From an uncultured Rhodovulum sp. (GTDB lineage Bacteria; Pseudomonadota; Alphaproteobacteria; Rhodobacterales; Rhodobacteraceae): 22,214 bases of DNA. Positions 1 to 13,400 of this stretch are shown here, one piece after another (the stretch's first letter is position 1; each line of letters begins with the position of its first letter). The translations under genes and the position numbers were made by a program. The stretch spans positions 1 to 22,214 of the forward strand of contig CAMIMK010000011.1 in NCBI GenBank assembly GCA_946221765.1, read 5' to 3'. The notes under the pieces are model-generated. The model saw only the letters and a program-made list of their open reading frames with translations, searched no databases and was not told the DNA's origin.

Positions 1-1518
<1,518 letters not shown>

Positions 1519-1561
1519 CTGATTTCCTCGATCGGGGGGAAAGGGAGGGCGCCGGGCGCCC

Positions 1562-5695
<4,134 letters not shown>

Positions 5696-5829
5696 GCTCA
5701 AGAACCCCTTAGCCTTGCCTGCGAGGTGCCCGCTGGGGACGGGCGACCTTGCCGTGCCGGACGACGGACCCCATGCCTGCGTGACTTCCCAACATCACGC
5801 GCCCGGGTCCTCTATGCGCCTGCGAAGAA

Positions 5830-5893
5830 GCCTCGTCGTCGAGGCGCCCGCGGAGACGCATCAGGCTGGAACCGCGTGACCGCGATTCCAGCC
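5830..5893 (-). promoter_or_regulatory. Paired hairpins in the rplL-rpoB gap
   Basis: Two inverted repeats sit between rplL and rpoB. At 5864-5893 a 13-bp stem (GGCTGGAATCGCG pairing with CGCGGTTCCAGCC in the transcript, one G-U pair) closes a four-base loop. At 5830-5845 the transcript has GCCTCG, a four-base loop and CGAGGC. Neither has a U-run, so they are not simple intrinsic terminators. In Escherichia coli this same gap contains a partial attenuator and an RNase III cut site that lower rpoBC relative to the ribosomal proteins. By analogy these hairpins may do the same, but that is inference. A further 7-bp repeat at 5905-5921 lies just after the rplL stop. Confidence 0.55.
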
Positions 5894-5929
5894 CAAATGG
5901 TTAACGCAACCTTTGGTTGCGCGCAACGA

Positions 5930-6310
5930 TCACTTCAGTTCGACTTCGGCGCCGGCATCCTGAAGCTTCTTGGCGATCTCTTCGGCTTCCGCCTTGGAGA
6001 CGCCTTCCTTCACGGCCTTGCCGCCCGCTTCGACCAGGTCCTTGGCTTCCTTGAGGCCAAGGCCGGTGATCGCGCGGACTTCCTTGATCACGTTGATCTT
6101 CTGGGCGCCGGCCGCCTTCAGGATCACGTCGAACTCGGTCTGCTCTTCGGCAGCCTCGGCCGGCGCGGCGGACGCCGGGCCGGCCGCGATCGCGACCGCG
6201 CCAGCGGCCGGCTCGATGCCGTACTCGTCCTTGAGGATCTTCTTGAGCTCGGCGGCCTCCAGCAGGGTGAGGGCGACGATCTCTTCTGCAAGCTTCTTCA
6301 GATCAGCCAT
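5930..6310 (-). CDS. rplL: 50S ribosomal protein L7/L12
   Basis: Encodes 126 residues beginning MADLKKLAEEIVALTLLEA, the usual length of L7/L12. The N-terminal dimerisation helices come first. An Ala/Gly/Pro-rich hinge follows around residues 35-55 (AAGAVAIAAGPASAAPAEAA). The C-terminal domain includes KINVIKEVRAITGLGLKEAKDLVEAG, the face that recruits translation GTPases to the ribosome. It lies 72 bp after rplJ and is expected to be cotranscribed with it, because L10 and L7/L12 form one stalk complex. The following gap to rpoB contains strong hairpins. Nothing unusual was seen. Confidence 0.98.
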   Translation of the reverse strand: MADLKKLAEEIVALTLLEAAELKKILKDEYGIEPAAGAVAIAAGPASAAPAEAAEEQTEFDVILKAAGAQKINVIKEVRAITGLGLKEAKDLVEAGGKAVKEGVSKAEAEEIAKKLQDAGAEVELK

Positions 6311-6382
6311 TTGTCTGTTCCATCAGGTAGGGTGTGTAGTCCGGTGGCACAAGGTCTTGCCCCACGCGGGCCTGTCAGTTGC

Positions 6383-6898
6383 TCAAGCCGCCTCACGCTC
6401 TTCGAGCGTGGTAAGGATCGACGCGATATTCGCCGCCGGTGCACCGATGGCCGAGGCGAGGTCCGCAGCTGGGGCGCCGATGCACGCCACCACGGAAGCG
6501 ATGAGCTCCTCGCGGGACGGCATCGAGGCAACGGCCTTGACACCAGCCTCGTCCAGCGCCGCACCACCCATCGACCCGCCGAGGACAACCAGCTTCTTGC
6601 TGTCCTTGGCAAAGGCCTCGACCACTTTCGCAGCCGCGACCGGGTCCACCGAATAGGCGAGCACCGTCATGCCCGTCAGCAGGTCACCCATCTTCTCCGA
6701 CGGGGTTCCCTTCAGGGCGATCCTGGCGAGCTTGTTCTTGGCGACGCGGACCGCTCCACCCGCCTGCTTCATCCGCAGGCGGAAGTCCGTCATCTCGGCA
6801 ACCGACATGCCCTCGTAGCGCGCGACCACGACGACACCAGAGTCCGCGAAGATCTGGCCGAGTTCCCCGACCACAACTTCCTTCTGGGCTCTATCCAC
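6383..6898 (-). CDS. rplJ: 50S ribosomal protein L10
   Basis: Encodes 171 residues, MDRAQKEVVVGELGQIFADSG. It contains the L10 core (VVARYEGMSVAEMTDFR, KNKLARIALKGT) and an acidic/alanine-rich C-terminal helix that would bind L7/L12 dimers. The start is a GTG at 6898 with GGAG nine bases upstream; no ATG with a comparable site lies nearby. L10 anchors the ribosomal stalk and, in complex with L7/L12, represses translation of its own mRNA in studied bacteria. The 256-bp leader between rplA and this gene is long and highly structured (see the separate entry), which fits that mode of control. Confidence 0.97.
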   Translation of the reverse strand: MDRAQKEVVVGELGQIFADSGVVVVARYEGMSVAEMTDFRLRMKQAGGAVRVAKNKLARIALKGTPSEKMGDLLTGMTVLAYSVDPVAAAKVVEAFAKDSKKLVVLGGSMGGAALDEAGVKAVASMPSREELIASVVACIGAPAADLASAIGAPAANIASILTTLEEREAA

Positions 6899-7154
6899 AG
6901 TGTTGCTCCAAGTTTGGCACCTTCGGGTTGCCCCTCCGGCGCCGGCTCAATTTCGCCGGTTTCCCGGCGTCTCGGGTCCGCATCCGGGTCCCGCCAAGAC
7001 CACCCCGGGGTCACCCCCGGGACCGTATCCTGATCGTTCCCCATCTCGGGCAGGACTTAGCGCCTCGCGGCCGCCCACCGTCTCGGACAGTCGGGCAGGG
7101 GTCCCGAAGGATCCCGGCCCGGAACACCCCCGGGGTTGCCCCCGGGGGATCCTC
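6899..7154 (-). promoter_or_regulatory. rplJ (L10) leader with GNRA-capped hairpins
   Basis: This 256-bp gap between the rplA stop and the rplJ start is far longer than the other ribosomal gaps here. In the transcript it contains three short perfect stems, each closed by a GNRA tetraloop. One is a 9-bp stem with loop GCAA (7127-7148), one a 7-bp stem with loop GTGA (7004-7021), and one a 6-bp stem with loop GAAA (6954-6969). The first two share a C-run/G-run core and could also pair with each other, giving alternative folds. L10 leaders that bind the L10-L12 complex are known at this position in many bacteria. Assigning this region to that role rests on location and structure only. None of the hairpins is followed by a U-run. 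Confidence 0.6.
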
Positions 7155-7853
7155 TCACTCGCCGACCGCGGTTGCGATGTCGACGGTCACGCCCGGCCCC
7201 ATGGTGGAGCTGAGCGAAATCTTCTTCAGGTAGGTGCCCTTGGCACCGCTCGGCTTGGCGCGGTTCACCGCCTGCACGAAGGCACGGACATTCTCGACGA
7301 GCGCCCCCTCGTCGAAGCTGACCTTGCCGACGCCGCCGTGGATCACGCCGGCCTTCTCGACCTTGAACTGGACCTCGCCGCCCTTGGCGTTCTTGATCGC
7401 CTGGGCAACGTCCATCGTCACCGTGCCGACCTTGGGGTTCGGCATCAGGTTGCGCGGGCCGAGGATCTTGCCGAGCCGGCCGACGATCGGCATCATGTCC
7501 GGCGTCGCGATGCAGCGGTCGAAGTCGATCGTGCCGCCCTGGATCGACTCCATCAGGTCTTCCGCCCCGACGATGTCCGCACCCGCCGCCGTTGCCTCGT
7601 CGGCCTTCGCGCCGCGGGCGAAGACGGCGACGCGGACCGTCTTGCCGGTGCCGTTCGGCAGGTTGACGACGCCGCGGACCATCTGGTCGGCGTGGCGCGG
7701 ATCGACGCCGAGGTTCAGCGCGATCTCGAGGGTCTCGTCGAACTTGGCGGAGGCACTGGCCTTCACCAGCGACACGGCCTCGCCGACCGACAGGTTGTCC
7801 TTGCCTTCGAAGGCCTTGCGGGCCGCGGCGGTACGCTTTGCGATCTTCGCCAT
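7155..7853 (-). CDS. rplA: 50S ribosomal protein L1
   Basis: Encodes 232 residues starting MAKIAKRTAAARKAFEGKDN, the standard L1 length. It includes the conserved FDETLEIALNLGVDPRHADQMVRGVVNLPNGTGK, a P.MMPIVGRLGKILGPRNLMPNPK stretch and the C-terminal GAKGTYLKKISLSSTMGPGV typical of bacterial L1. L1 forms the mobile stalk at the ribosomal E site and in studied bacteria also represses the rplKA mRNA. The ATG at 7853 follows the rplK stop by only four bases, so the two are translationally linked. Nothing unusual was seen. Confidence 0.98.
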   Translation of the reverse strand: MAKIAKRTAAARKAFEGKDNLSVGEAVSLVKASASAKFDETLEIALNLGVDPRHADQMVRGVVNLPNGTGKTVRVAVFARGAKADEATAAGADIVGAEDLMESIQGGTIDFDRCIATPDMMPIVGRLGKILGPRNLMPNPKVGTVTMDVAQAIKNAKGGEVQFKVEKAGVIHGGVGKVSFDEGALVENVRAFVQAVNRAKPSGAKGTYLKKISLSSTMGPGVTVDIATAVGE

Positions 7854-7857
7854 GACC

Positions 7858-8286
7858 TTACCCCTTGACCTCGATACCCATCGACCGGGCCGAGCCCGCG
7901 ATGACCTGCATGGCCGCCTCGACGTCGTTGGCGTTGAGGTCCTTCATCTTCGCCTCGGCGATCTCGCGCAGCTGCGCGAGGGTCACGGAGCCCGCGGTCG
8001 CCTTGCCGGGGGTCTTCGAGCCGGACGAGAGCTTGGCCGCCTTCTTCAGGTAGTAGGAGGCCGGCGGGGTCTTGATCTCGATCTGGAAGGACTTGTCGGA
8101 GAAATAGGTGATGATCACCGGGGTCGGCTGGCCGACCTCCATCTCCTGCGTCCGGGCGTTGAACGCCTTGCAGAATTCCATGATGTTGATGCCGCGCTGA
8201 CCGAGGGCGGGGCCCACGGGCGGGGAGGGATTCGCCTTGCCGGCGGGCACCTGCAGCTTCAGCTGCCCCATGACTTTCTTGGCCAC
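7858..8286 (-). CDS. rplK: 50S ribosomal protein L11
   Basis: Encodes 142 residues, MAKKVMGQLKLQVPAGKANPSPPVGPALGQRGINIMEFCKAFN, with the proline-rich N-terminal domain and the RNA-binding C-terminal domain (GSVTLAQLREIAEAKMKDLNANDVEAAMQVIAGSARSMGIEV). The start codon is GTG at 8286, with AAAGGAGG five bases upstream. The preceding 104-bp gap to nusG holds a perfect 14-base palindrome (GGAAACGCGTTTCC, 8314-8327) of unknown purpose. L11 belongs to the GTPase-associated centre of the large subunit. It is cotranscribed with rplA. Confidence 0.98.
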   Translation of the reverse strand: MAKKVMGQLKLQVPAGKANPSPPVGPALGQRGINIMEFCKAFNARTQEMEVGQPTPVIITYFSDKSFQIEIKTPPASYYLKKAAKLSSGSKTPGKATAGSVTLAQLREIAEAKMKDLNANDVEAAMQVIAGSARSMGIEVKG

Positions 8287-8390
8287 GATGGCCTCCTTTA
8301 TCTTTCCTGCCCGGGAAACGCGTTTCCGCGGGCGTCAGGGAAACGTGGTCCGGTCCGCCGGGCGCGCCCGGCTCGCCTCCCACGGCGACA

Positions 8391-8924
8391 TCACGAGGCC
8401 TTGGAGACCTGCGCGAATTCCAGTTCGACCGGGGTCGCCCGGCCGAAGATCGAGACCGACACCTTCAGGCGGCTGTTGGCCTGGTCGACCTCCTCCACCA
8501 TCCCGGCGAAGCCCTCGAAGGGCCCGTCGGTGACCGACACCTGCTCGCCGGTCTGGAAGGTGATGATCGAGCGCGGCCGCTCCTGCCCCTCGACGACCTG
8601 GTTGAGGATGCGCGCCACCTCGGCGTCGCGCATCGGCAGCGGCCTGCCCTTGGGGCCGAGGAAGCCCGTCACCCGGTTGATCGAGGTGATGGTGTGGTAG
8701 GTCTTGTCGTTCATCTCCATCTTCACCAGCACGTAGCCGGGCATGAAGCGTTTCTCGGACTGGACCTTCTTGCCGCGGCGGATCTCGATCACTTCCTCGG
8801 TCGGCACCATGACCTCGGCGATCTCCTCGTCGAGGTGGTGCTGATGCGCGGCCTCCTTGATCGCCTCGGCGACCTTCTTCTCGAAGTTCGAGAGCACGCT
8901 CACCGAATACCAGCGCATCGCCAT
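8391..8924 (-). CDS. nusG: Transcription termination/antitermination factor NusG
   Basis: NusG binds the RNA polymerase clamp, and its KOW domain contacts Rho or ribosomal protein S10. The protein reads MAMRWYSVSVLSNFEKKVAEAI, with the NGN domain (FMPGYVLVKMEMND, GFLGPKGRPLPM) followed by a C-terminal KOW domain (GEQVSVTDGPFEGFAGMVEEVD). About 177 residues is normal. I chose the ATG at 8924. An ATG two codons later (8918, MRWYSV) is equally possible. An upstream GTG at 8936 would overlap the GAGG that serves as ribosome binding site. The gap of about 210 bp to secE is larger than usual and holds only weak inverted repeats (for example TAACG-CCC-CGTTA near 9060-9072). Confidence 0.96.
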   Translation of the reverse strand: MAMRWYSVSVLSNFEKKVAEAIKEAAHQHHLDEEIAEVMVPTEEVIEIRRGKKVQSEKRFMPGYVLVKMEMNDKTYHTITSINRVTGFLGPKGRPLPMRDAEVARILNQVVEGQERPRSIITFQTGEQVSVTDGPFEGFAGMVEEVDQANSRLKVSVSIFGRATPVELEFAQVSKAS

Positions 8925-9134
8925 CGTCCCAGTCACCTCAACTCGTGGCGCGGATCCCTCCGCCCCGTCTTTCTTGCGCCGCTCCGCGCGCTCGCTAAAC
9001 GGAAACGGCGCACAAACCGAATCGCTCGTGCGCTTCTGCCGCCGGAAGCGCGATCGCTTAACGCCCCGTTAGGCGCGGATCAAGGCCGGATTGCAGACAT
9101 GCCGCTAGCGTGAAGTCAGAAGGCGCCGTCTGCG

Positions 9135-9335
9135 TCAGGCAGCGGCGCGCAGGATCTGCTCGAGCGCGAAGCGGATCAGCAGGTCCACGGAAAAGAAGAA
9201 GGCGGCGAACACAGTCGCCATGATCAGCACCATCATGGTGGTGAGCATCACTTCGCGCCGGTTCGGCCAGACGATCTTCGCGGCCTCGGCGCGGACCTCC
9301 TGCATGAACTGGAACGGGTTTGTCCTCGTGGCCAT
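9135..9335 (-). CDS. secE: Preprotein translocase subunit SecE
   Basis: Encodes 66 residues, MATRTNPFQFMQEVRAEAAKIVWPNRREVMLTTMMVLIMATVFAAFFFSVDLLIRF in overlapping parts. It has the conserved amphipathic helix with the K-x-x-W-P-x-R motif (KIVWPNRREV) followed by a single transmembrane helix around residues 30-55. This is the short one-helix form common outside enterobacteria. SecE clamps the two halves of SecY in the membrane. The ATG at 9335 has GGGAG six bases upstream. The gene lies directly after tRNA-Trp and before nusG, the canonical order in alphaproteobacteria. Confidence 0.97.
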   Translation of the reverse strand: MATRTNPFQFMQEVRAEAAKIVWPNRREVMLTTMMVLIMATVFAAFFFSVDLLIRFALEQILRAAA

Positions 9336-9357
9336 CCACTTCTCCCGGTCGACGTGC

Positions 9358-9433
9358 TGGCAGGGGCGATAGGACTCGAACCTACGACCCTCGGTTTTGG
9401 AGACCGATGCTCTACCAACTGAGCTACACCCCT
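9358..9433 (-). tRNA. trnW: tRNA-Trp (anticodon CCA)
   Basis: A complete 76-base cloverleaf can be folded. The acceptor stem is AGGGGTG pairing with CGCCCCT (one G-T pair). The D arm is GCTCAGTTGGTAGAGC, the anticodon loop is CTCCAAA with CCA as anticodon, and the T arm carries GGTTCGAATCC. The 3' CCA is encoded (9358-9360). It lies about 22 bp upstream of secE and is probably cotranscribed with it. Placement of tRNA-Trp in front of secE-nusG is usual in this group. Confidence 0.97.
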
Positions 9434-9455
9434 GCGGGCCGGCACGTGCGGGGCT

Positions 9456-9484
9456 CCAATAGGCCCTGCCGCGCCACGATGCAA
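9456..9484 (-). promoter_or_regulatory. Promoter of tRNA-Trp-secE-nusG
   Basis: On the minus strand TTGCAT (9479-9484) and TATTGG (9456-9461) are separated by exactly 17 bases. The resulting transcription start would lie about 15 bases before the tRNA. The match to the vegetative sigma-factor consensus is moderate, but spacing and position are right. Confidence 0.55.
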
Positions 9485-9562
9485 GGCCCCAAAATGCACG
9501 CGCCGGGGGCCCGCGCCCGGAAGGGAGCCGAAACCGGGTGTTCGCCCTTCGTTCCGGATGGA

Positions 9563-9600
9563 TTGACTCTTGTGCGCGGAGGTGAGAACATTAGGAGAAC
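9563..9600 (+). promoter_or_regulatory. LexA (SOS) box with -35 element
   Basis: At 9586-9600 the sequence is GAAC-ATTAGGA-GAAC followed by A, an exact GAAC-N7-GAAC direct repeat. That is the reverse complement of GTTC-N7-GTTC, the LexA operator established for alphaproteobacteria. A TTGACT hexamer at 9563-9568 lies 17 bases upstream, so LexA bound here would cover the -10 region of a promoter reading to the right. The box ends 20 bases before the ATG of a small open frame with a good ribosome binding site. It is about 150 bp from the tRNA-Trp start on the other strand, so that gene is a less likely target. Confidence 0.7.
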
Positions 9601-9620
9601 ATGAACGGAGGTGCCTCCCG

Positions 9621-9746
9621 ATGCTCGAAGTCGCCCACCGCCTGATCCGCACATCCGACCGCGGCCAGCTCGCCCGCGATGCCTTCGGCCTCGGGGTCGT
9701 CTGTGCAATCCTGTTCGCCCTGCTGTCGGTGCCCACGGGATCGTGA
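9621..9746 (+). CDS. Putative SOS-induced small membrane protein (41 aa)
   Basis: A 41-codon frame reads MLEVAHRLIRTSD at the N terminus. A hydrophobic stretch of about 17 residues (22-38, FGLGVVCAILFALLSVP) follows and the protein ends TGS. Arginines at 7, 10, 14 and 19 precede the hydrophobic part, so an N-inside single-span membrane protein is predicted. GGAGG lies nine bases before the ATG, and a LexA box sits just upstream. Small LexA-controlled inner-membrane proteins that block division are known; SidA of Caulobacter is about 29 residues. I do not claim sequence homology, only the same size, topology and control. It could also be a non-coding stretch, but promoter, operator, ribosome site and hydrophobicity agree. 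A perfect 20-base palindrome follows the stop. Confidence 0.6.
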   Translation: MLEVAHRLIRTSDRGQLARDAFGLGVVCAILFALLSVPTGS

Positions 9747-9751
9747 ACCTT

Positions 9752-9771
9752 TCGAACGCGCGCGCGTTCGA
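9752..9771. repeat. Perfect 20-base palindrome after the small SOS gene
   Basis: Arms TCGAACGCGC and GCGCGTTCGA abut directly, five bases after the stop codon of the small frame. It could fold as a short hairpin, but no T-run follows on either side, so a terminator role is uncertain. The remaining 138 bp up to 9909 show no gene or clear signal. Confidence 0.45.
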
Positions 9772-9909
9772 TCCAGAACCGGTGTGCTCCGGACCTGCCC
9801 GTCCTGCTGCCTCGCACACCGCAACTGGCGCCGCCACGTCCCGTGTGCGGCGCTATCTTTATCCGGGGCGTCTTCCGGGGCGCAGGTCCCAGGACACGCC
9901 CGCCCAAGC

Positions 9910-10236
9910 TCAGGTGCCGCGCGGGCCATAGAGGATGAGGCCGGCGCCCAGCAGGCAGACCGCCGCGCCGATCAGGTCCCAGCGGTCCGGCCGCACGCCC
10001 TCGACCCCCCACAGCCACAGAAGCGCGGCGCCGATATAGACCCCGCCATAGGCCGCATAGGCCCGCCCCGCGGCCGCGGCCTCGGACTGGGCGAGGAGGG
10101 CGGCGAAGAGGGCCAGCGCCGCGAGACCCGGCACCAGCCAGGCGGCCGAGGCGCCGAGTCGGAACCAGGCCCAGAAGGCAAAGCAGCCGGCGATCTCGGC
10201 CAGGGCCGCGACGGCGAAGAGAGCAGGGCCGGGCAC
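9910..10236 (-). CDS. YnfA family membrane protein
   Basis: Encodes 108 residues, exactly the usual YnfA length, starting with GTG at 10236 (MPGPALFAVAALAEIAGCFAFWAWFRLG). AGGAG lies six bases upstream. Four hydrophobic segments are visible: residues about 4-24, 30-48, 58-78 and 87-104. The family motifs AEIAGCFAFWAW, GRAYAAYGGVYI and GAALLWLWGVEGVRPDRWDLIGA are clear. YnfA proteins are small four-helix membrane proteins of the same broad fold as small multidrug-resistance exporters; the physiological substrate is not settled. It is divergent from the oxoprolinase gene, with 165 bp between the two starts. Confidence 0.9.
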   Translation of the reverse strand: MPGPALFAVAALAEIAGCFAFWAWFRLGASAAWLVPGLAALALFAALLAQSEAAAAGRAYAAYGGVYIGAALLWLWGVEGVRPDRWDLIGAAVCLLGAGLILYGPRGT

Positions 10237-10401
10237 GCGAATCTCCTCTGGACCGGAGGCCAGTGTCGTCCCCGGAGACGCGCCCGGGCAAGGCAGGATG
10301 CCGGGCGGCGCCTCTCGCCCCCGGTCGGCCCCCGGGTCGCCCTCCGCTTGCATCCCCGCCAGCGGCATGGTCACTGACGGAACGCAGGGCGGGGGACGCG
10401 G

Positions 10402-13400
10402 ATGGGCTGGGATTTCTGGATCGACCGGGGCGGCACCTTCACCGACATCGTCGCCCGCGACCCGGACGGGGCGCTGCGCCGGGCGAAGCTCCTGTCCGAG
10501 AACCCCGGGCAATATGCGGATGCGGCGCTCCACGGCATCCGGGGCTTCCTCGGGCTCGGGCCCGGGGCGCCGATCCCGGCCGCGCGGATCGCCAGCGTCA
10601 AGATGGGGACCACCGTCGCCACCAACGCCCTGCTGGAGCGCAAGGGCGAGCCCCTGGTTCTCGTCACCACCCGCGGGCTCGGCGACCAGCTGCGCCTCGC
10701 CTACCAGAACCGCCCGCGCCTGTTCGACCGGCACATCGTCCTGCCGGACCTGCTCCATGCGCAGGTGATCGAGGCCGACGAGCGGCTGCGCGCCGACGGC
10801 ACCGTCGAGCGGCCGCTCGACGAGGCGCGGCTCGCCGCCGGTCTCGCCGCCGCCCGGGCCGAGGGGCTGAACGCCTGCGCCATCGTCTTCATGCACGGCT
10901 ATCGCCACCAGCAGCACGAGGCCCGCGCCGCCGAACTGGCCCGGGCGGCCGGGTTCGCGCAGGTCTCGGTCAGCCACGAGGTCAGCCCGCTGATGAAGAT
11001 GGTCCGGCGCGGCGATACCACCGTGGTCGACGCCTATCTGACGCCGATCCTGCGCCGCTACATCGACCGGATCGCCGCCGCCTTCGACGGCGACATGGCC
11101 GGCAAGCTCCTGTTCATGCAGTCCTCGGGCGGGCTCACCGACGCCACGCGCTTCCAGGGCAAGGACGCGATCCTCTCCGGGCCGGCCGGGGGCGTCGTCG
11201 GCGCCGTCCGGGTCAGCGAGATCGCCGGGTTCCCGCGGATGATCGGCTTCGACATGGGCGGCACGTCGACCGATGTCTGCCATTTCGCCGGCGATTTCGA
11301 GCGCGTGCTCAACACCGAGGTCGCCGGGGTGCGGATCACGGCGCCGATGATGATGATCCACACGGTCGCCGCGGGCGGCGGGTCGCTCCTCACCTTCGAC
11401 GGCACCCGGATGCGCGTCGGTCCCGAGAGCGCCGGCGCCGATCCCGGTCCGGCCGCCTATGGCCGCGGCGGGCCGCTGGCGGTCACGGATGCGAACCTGC
11501 TGACCGGCCGCCTGCGCCCGGACTTCTTCCCGGCGATCTTCGGCACCGGCGCCGACCAGCCGCTCGACCTGGAGGCAACCCGTGCCGCCTTCGCCACCCT
11601 GGCGGAAAAGGTCGGCCGCAGCCCCGAGGCCGTGGCGGAGGGCTTCCTGCGCATCGCGACCGAGAGCATGGCCACGGCCATCAAGACCATCTCCGTCCAG
11701 CGCGGCCATGACATCACCGGCTATTGCCTCACGGTCTTCGGCGGGGCGGGGGCGCAGCATGCCTGCGCCATCGCCGATACCCTCGGCATGGAAACCTGCC
11801 TGATCCATCCGATGGCCTCGCTGCTCTCGGCCTATGGCATGGGCCTCGCCGACATCCGGGCCACCCGCACCGAGGCCTTGGAGCTGCCGCTCGATGCCGA
11901 GGGCCGGCTCGCCGCCGCCGCCCGGCTCGACGCCCTCGGCGTCGCCGTCCTCAGCGCGGTCGAGGCCCAGGGCGTGGCCGAGGCGGCGATCCGGGTCGTC
12001 CAGACGCTGCATCTCAAGGTGCAGGGCACCGACACCACCCTGCCCATCGCCTTCGGACCGCTCGCCGGGATGACCGCCGCCTTCCAGGAGGCTCACCGGA
12101 GCCGGTTCGGCTTCGACCCCGGCGCGGCGCCCCTCATCATCGAGAGCCTCGAGGCGGAGGCGATCGGGACGGCCGCCGACCTGTCGGAGACGCCCGCGCC
12201 CGAGGCGACCCGCTCCGAGGACAGCTACGTGACCGAGCGGCTGGCCCCGGTCTGGCTCGACGGCGCCTGGCGGGAGGCGCGCTTCGTCCGCCGCGCGGCC
12301 CTGGTGCCCGGCGATACCCTGACCGGGCCGGCCGTCCTCGTCGAGCCGCATACCTCGATCCTGATCGAGCCGGGCTGGCAGGCCCGGATCACCGGCCATG
12401 GCCATGTGGTGCTGACCCGCATCGTCCCGCCCGCGCCCCGCCACGCGATCGGCACCGAAGCCGATCCGGTGATGCTGGAGGTCTTCAACAACCTCTACAT
12501 GTCGATCGCCGAGCAGATGGGCGCGGTGCTGGAGAACACCGCGGCGAGCGTCACCATCAAGGAACGGCTCGATTTTTCCTGCGCCGTCTTCAATGCCGCC
12601 GGCGACCTCATCGCCAACGCCCCCCACATGCCGGTCCATCTCGGCTCGATGGGGGCGAGCGTGAAGGCCATCATCGCCCGGAACCCCGACATGGCACCGG
12701 GCGATGTCTTCGCGCTCAATGCCCCCTACAACGGCGGCACCCACCTGCCGGACATCACCGTGGTGGCCCCGGTCTGGGACGACGCGGGGCTCGAGGTGCT
12801 GTTCTTCACGGCGGCCCGCGGCCACCATACCGACATCGGCGGCCTGACCCCGGGCTCGATGCCCCCGGACAGCCGCAGCATCCATGACGAGGGCGCCTAT
12901 ATCGACAACTGGCGGCTGGTCGAGGGCGGCCGCTTCCGCGAGGCCGAGACCCGCGACCTCCTGCTCTCGGCGCCCCATCCCGTCCGGGCGGTGGAGATCA
13001 ACCTCGCCGACCTCAGGGCGCAGGTCGCCTCCTGCGAGAAGGGGGCGCAGGAACTGCGGCGGATGGTCGCGCAGTTCGGCCTTCCGGTGGTCCGGGCCTA
13101 TATGGGGCACGTCCAGGACAATGCCGAGGAATGCGTGCGCCGTGCCATCGAGGCCCTGTCGGATGCGGATTACACCTATCCGATGGACCCGGATTTCGAC
13201 GGCACCCCCCGCGAGATCCGGGTGCGGATCACGATCGACCGCGCCGCGCGGGCCGCGACCATCGACTTCACCGGCACCACGGCCGAGCTTGCCACCAACT
13301 ACAATGCCCCCGAACCTGTCACCCGGGCGGCGGTCCTCTATGTCTTCCGCTGCCTCGTCGATGACGCGATCCCGATGAACGAGGGGGTGATGAAGCCGCT

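Noticed and set aside
5699..5701. TTG as the start of rpoB
   Set aside because: The ribosome site is three bases away, too close; the ATG two codons later is correctly spaced and gives the usual N terminus.
9601..9645. A 14-codon frame starting at the ATG that overlaps the end of the LexA box
   Set aside because: It has no ribosome site, overlaps the GGAGG used by the 41-codon frame, and lacks hydrophobic or other features.
9434..9909. A possible mobile element or attachment site next to tRNA-Trp
   Set aside because: tRNA genes are common integration targets, but no integrase, no repeated tRNA 3' end and no compositional break is seen; the flanking order is the normal one.
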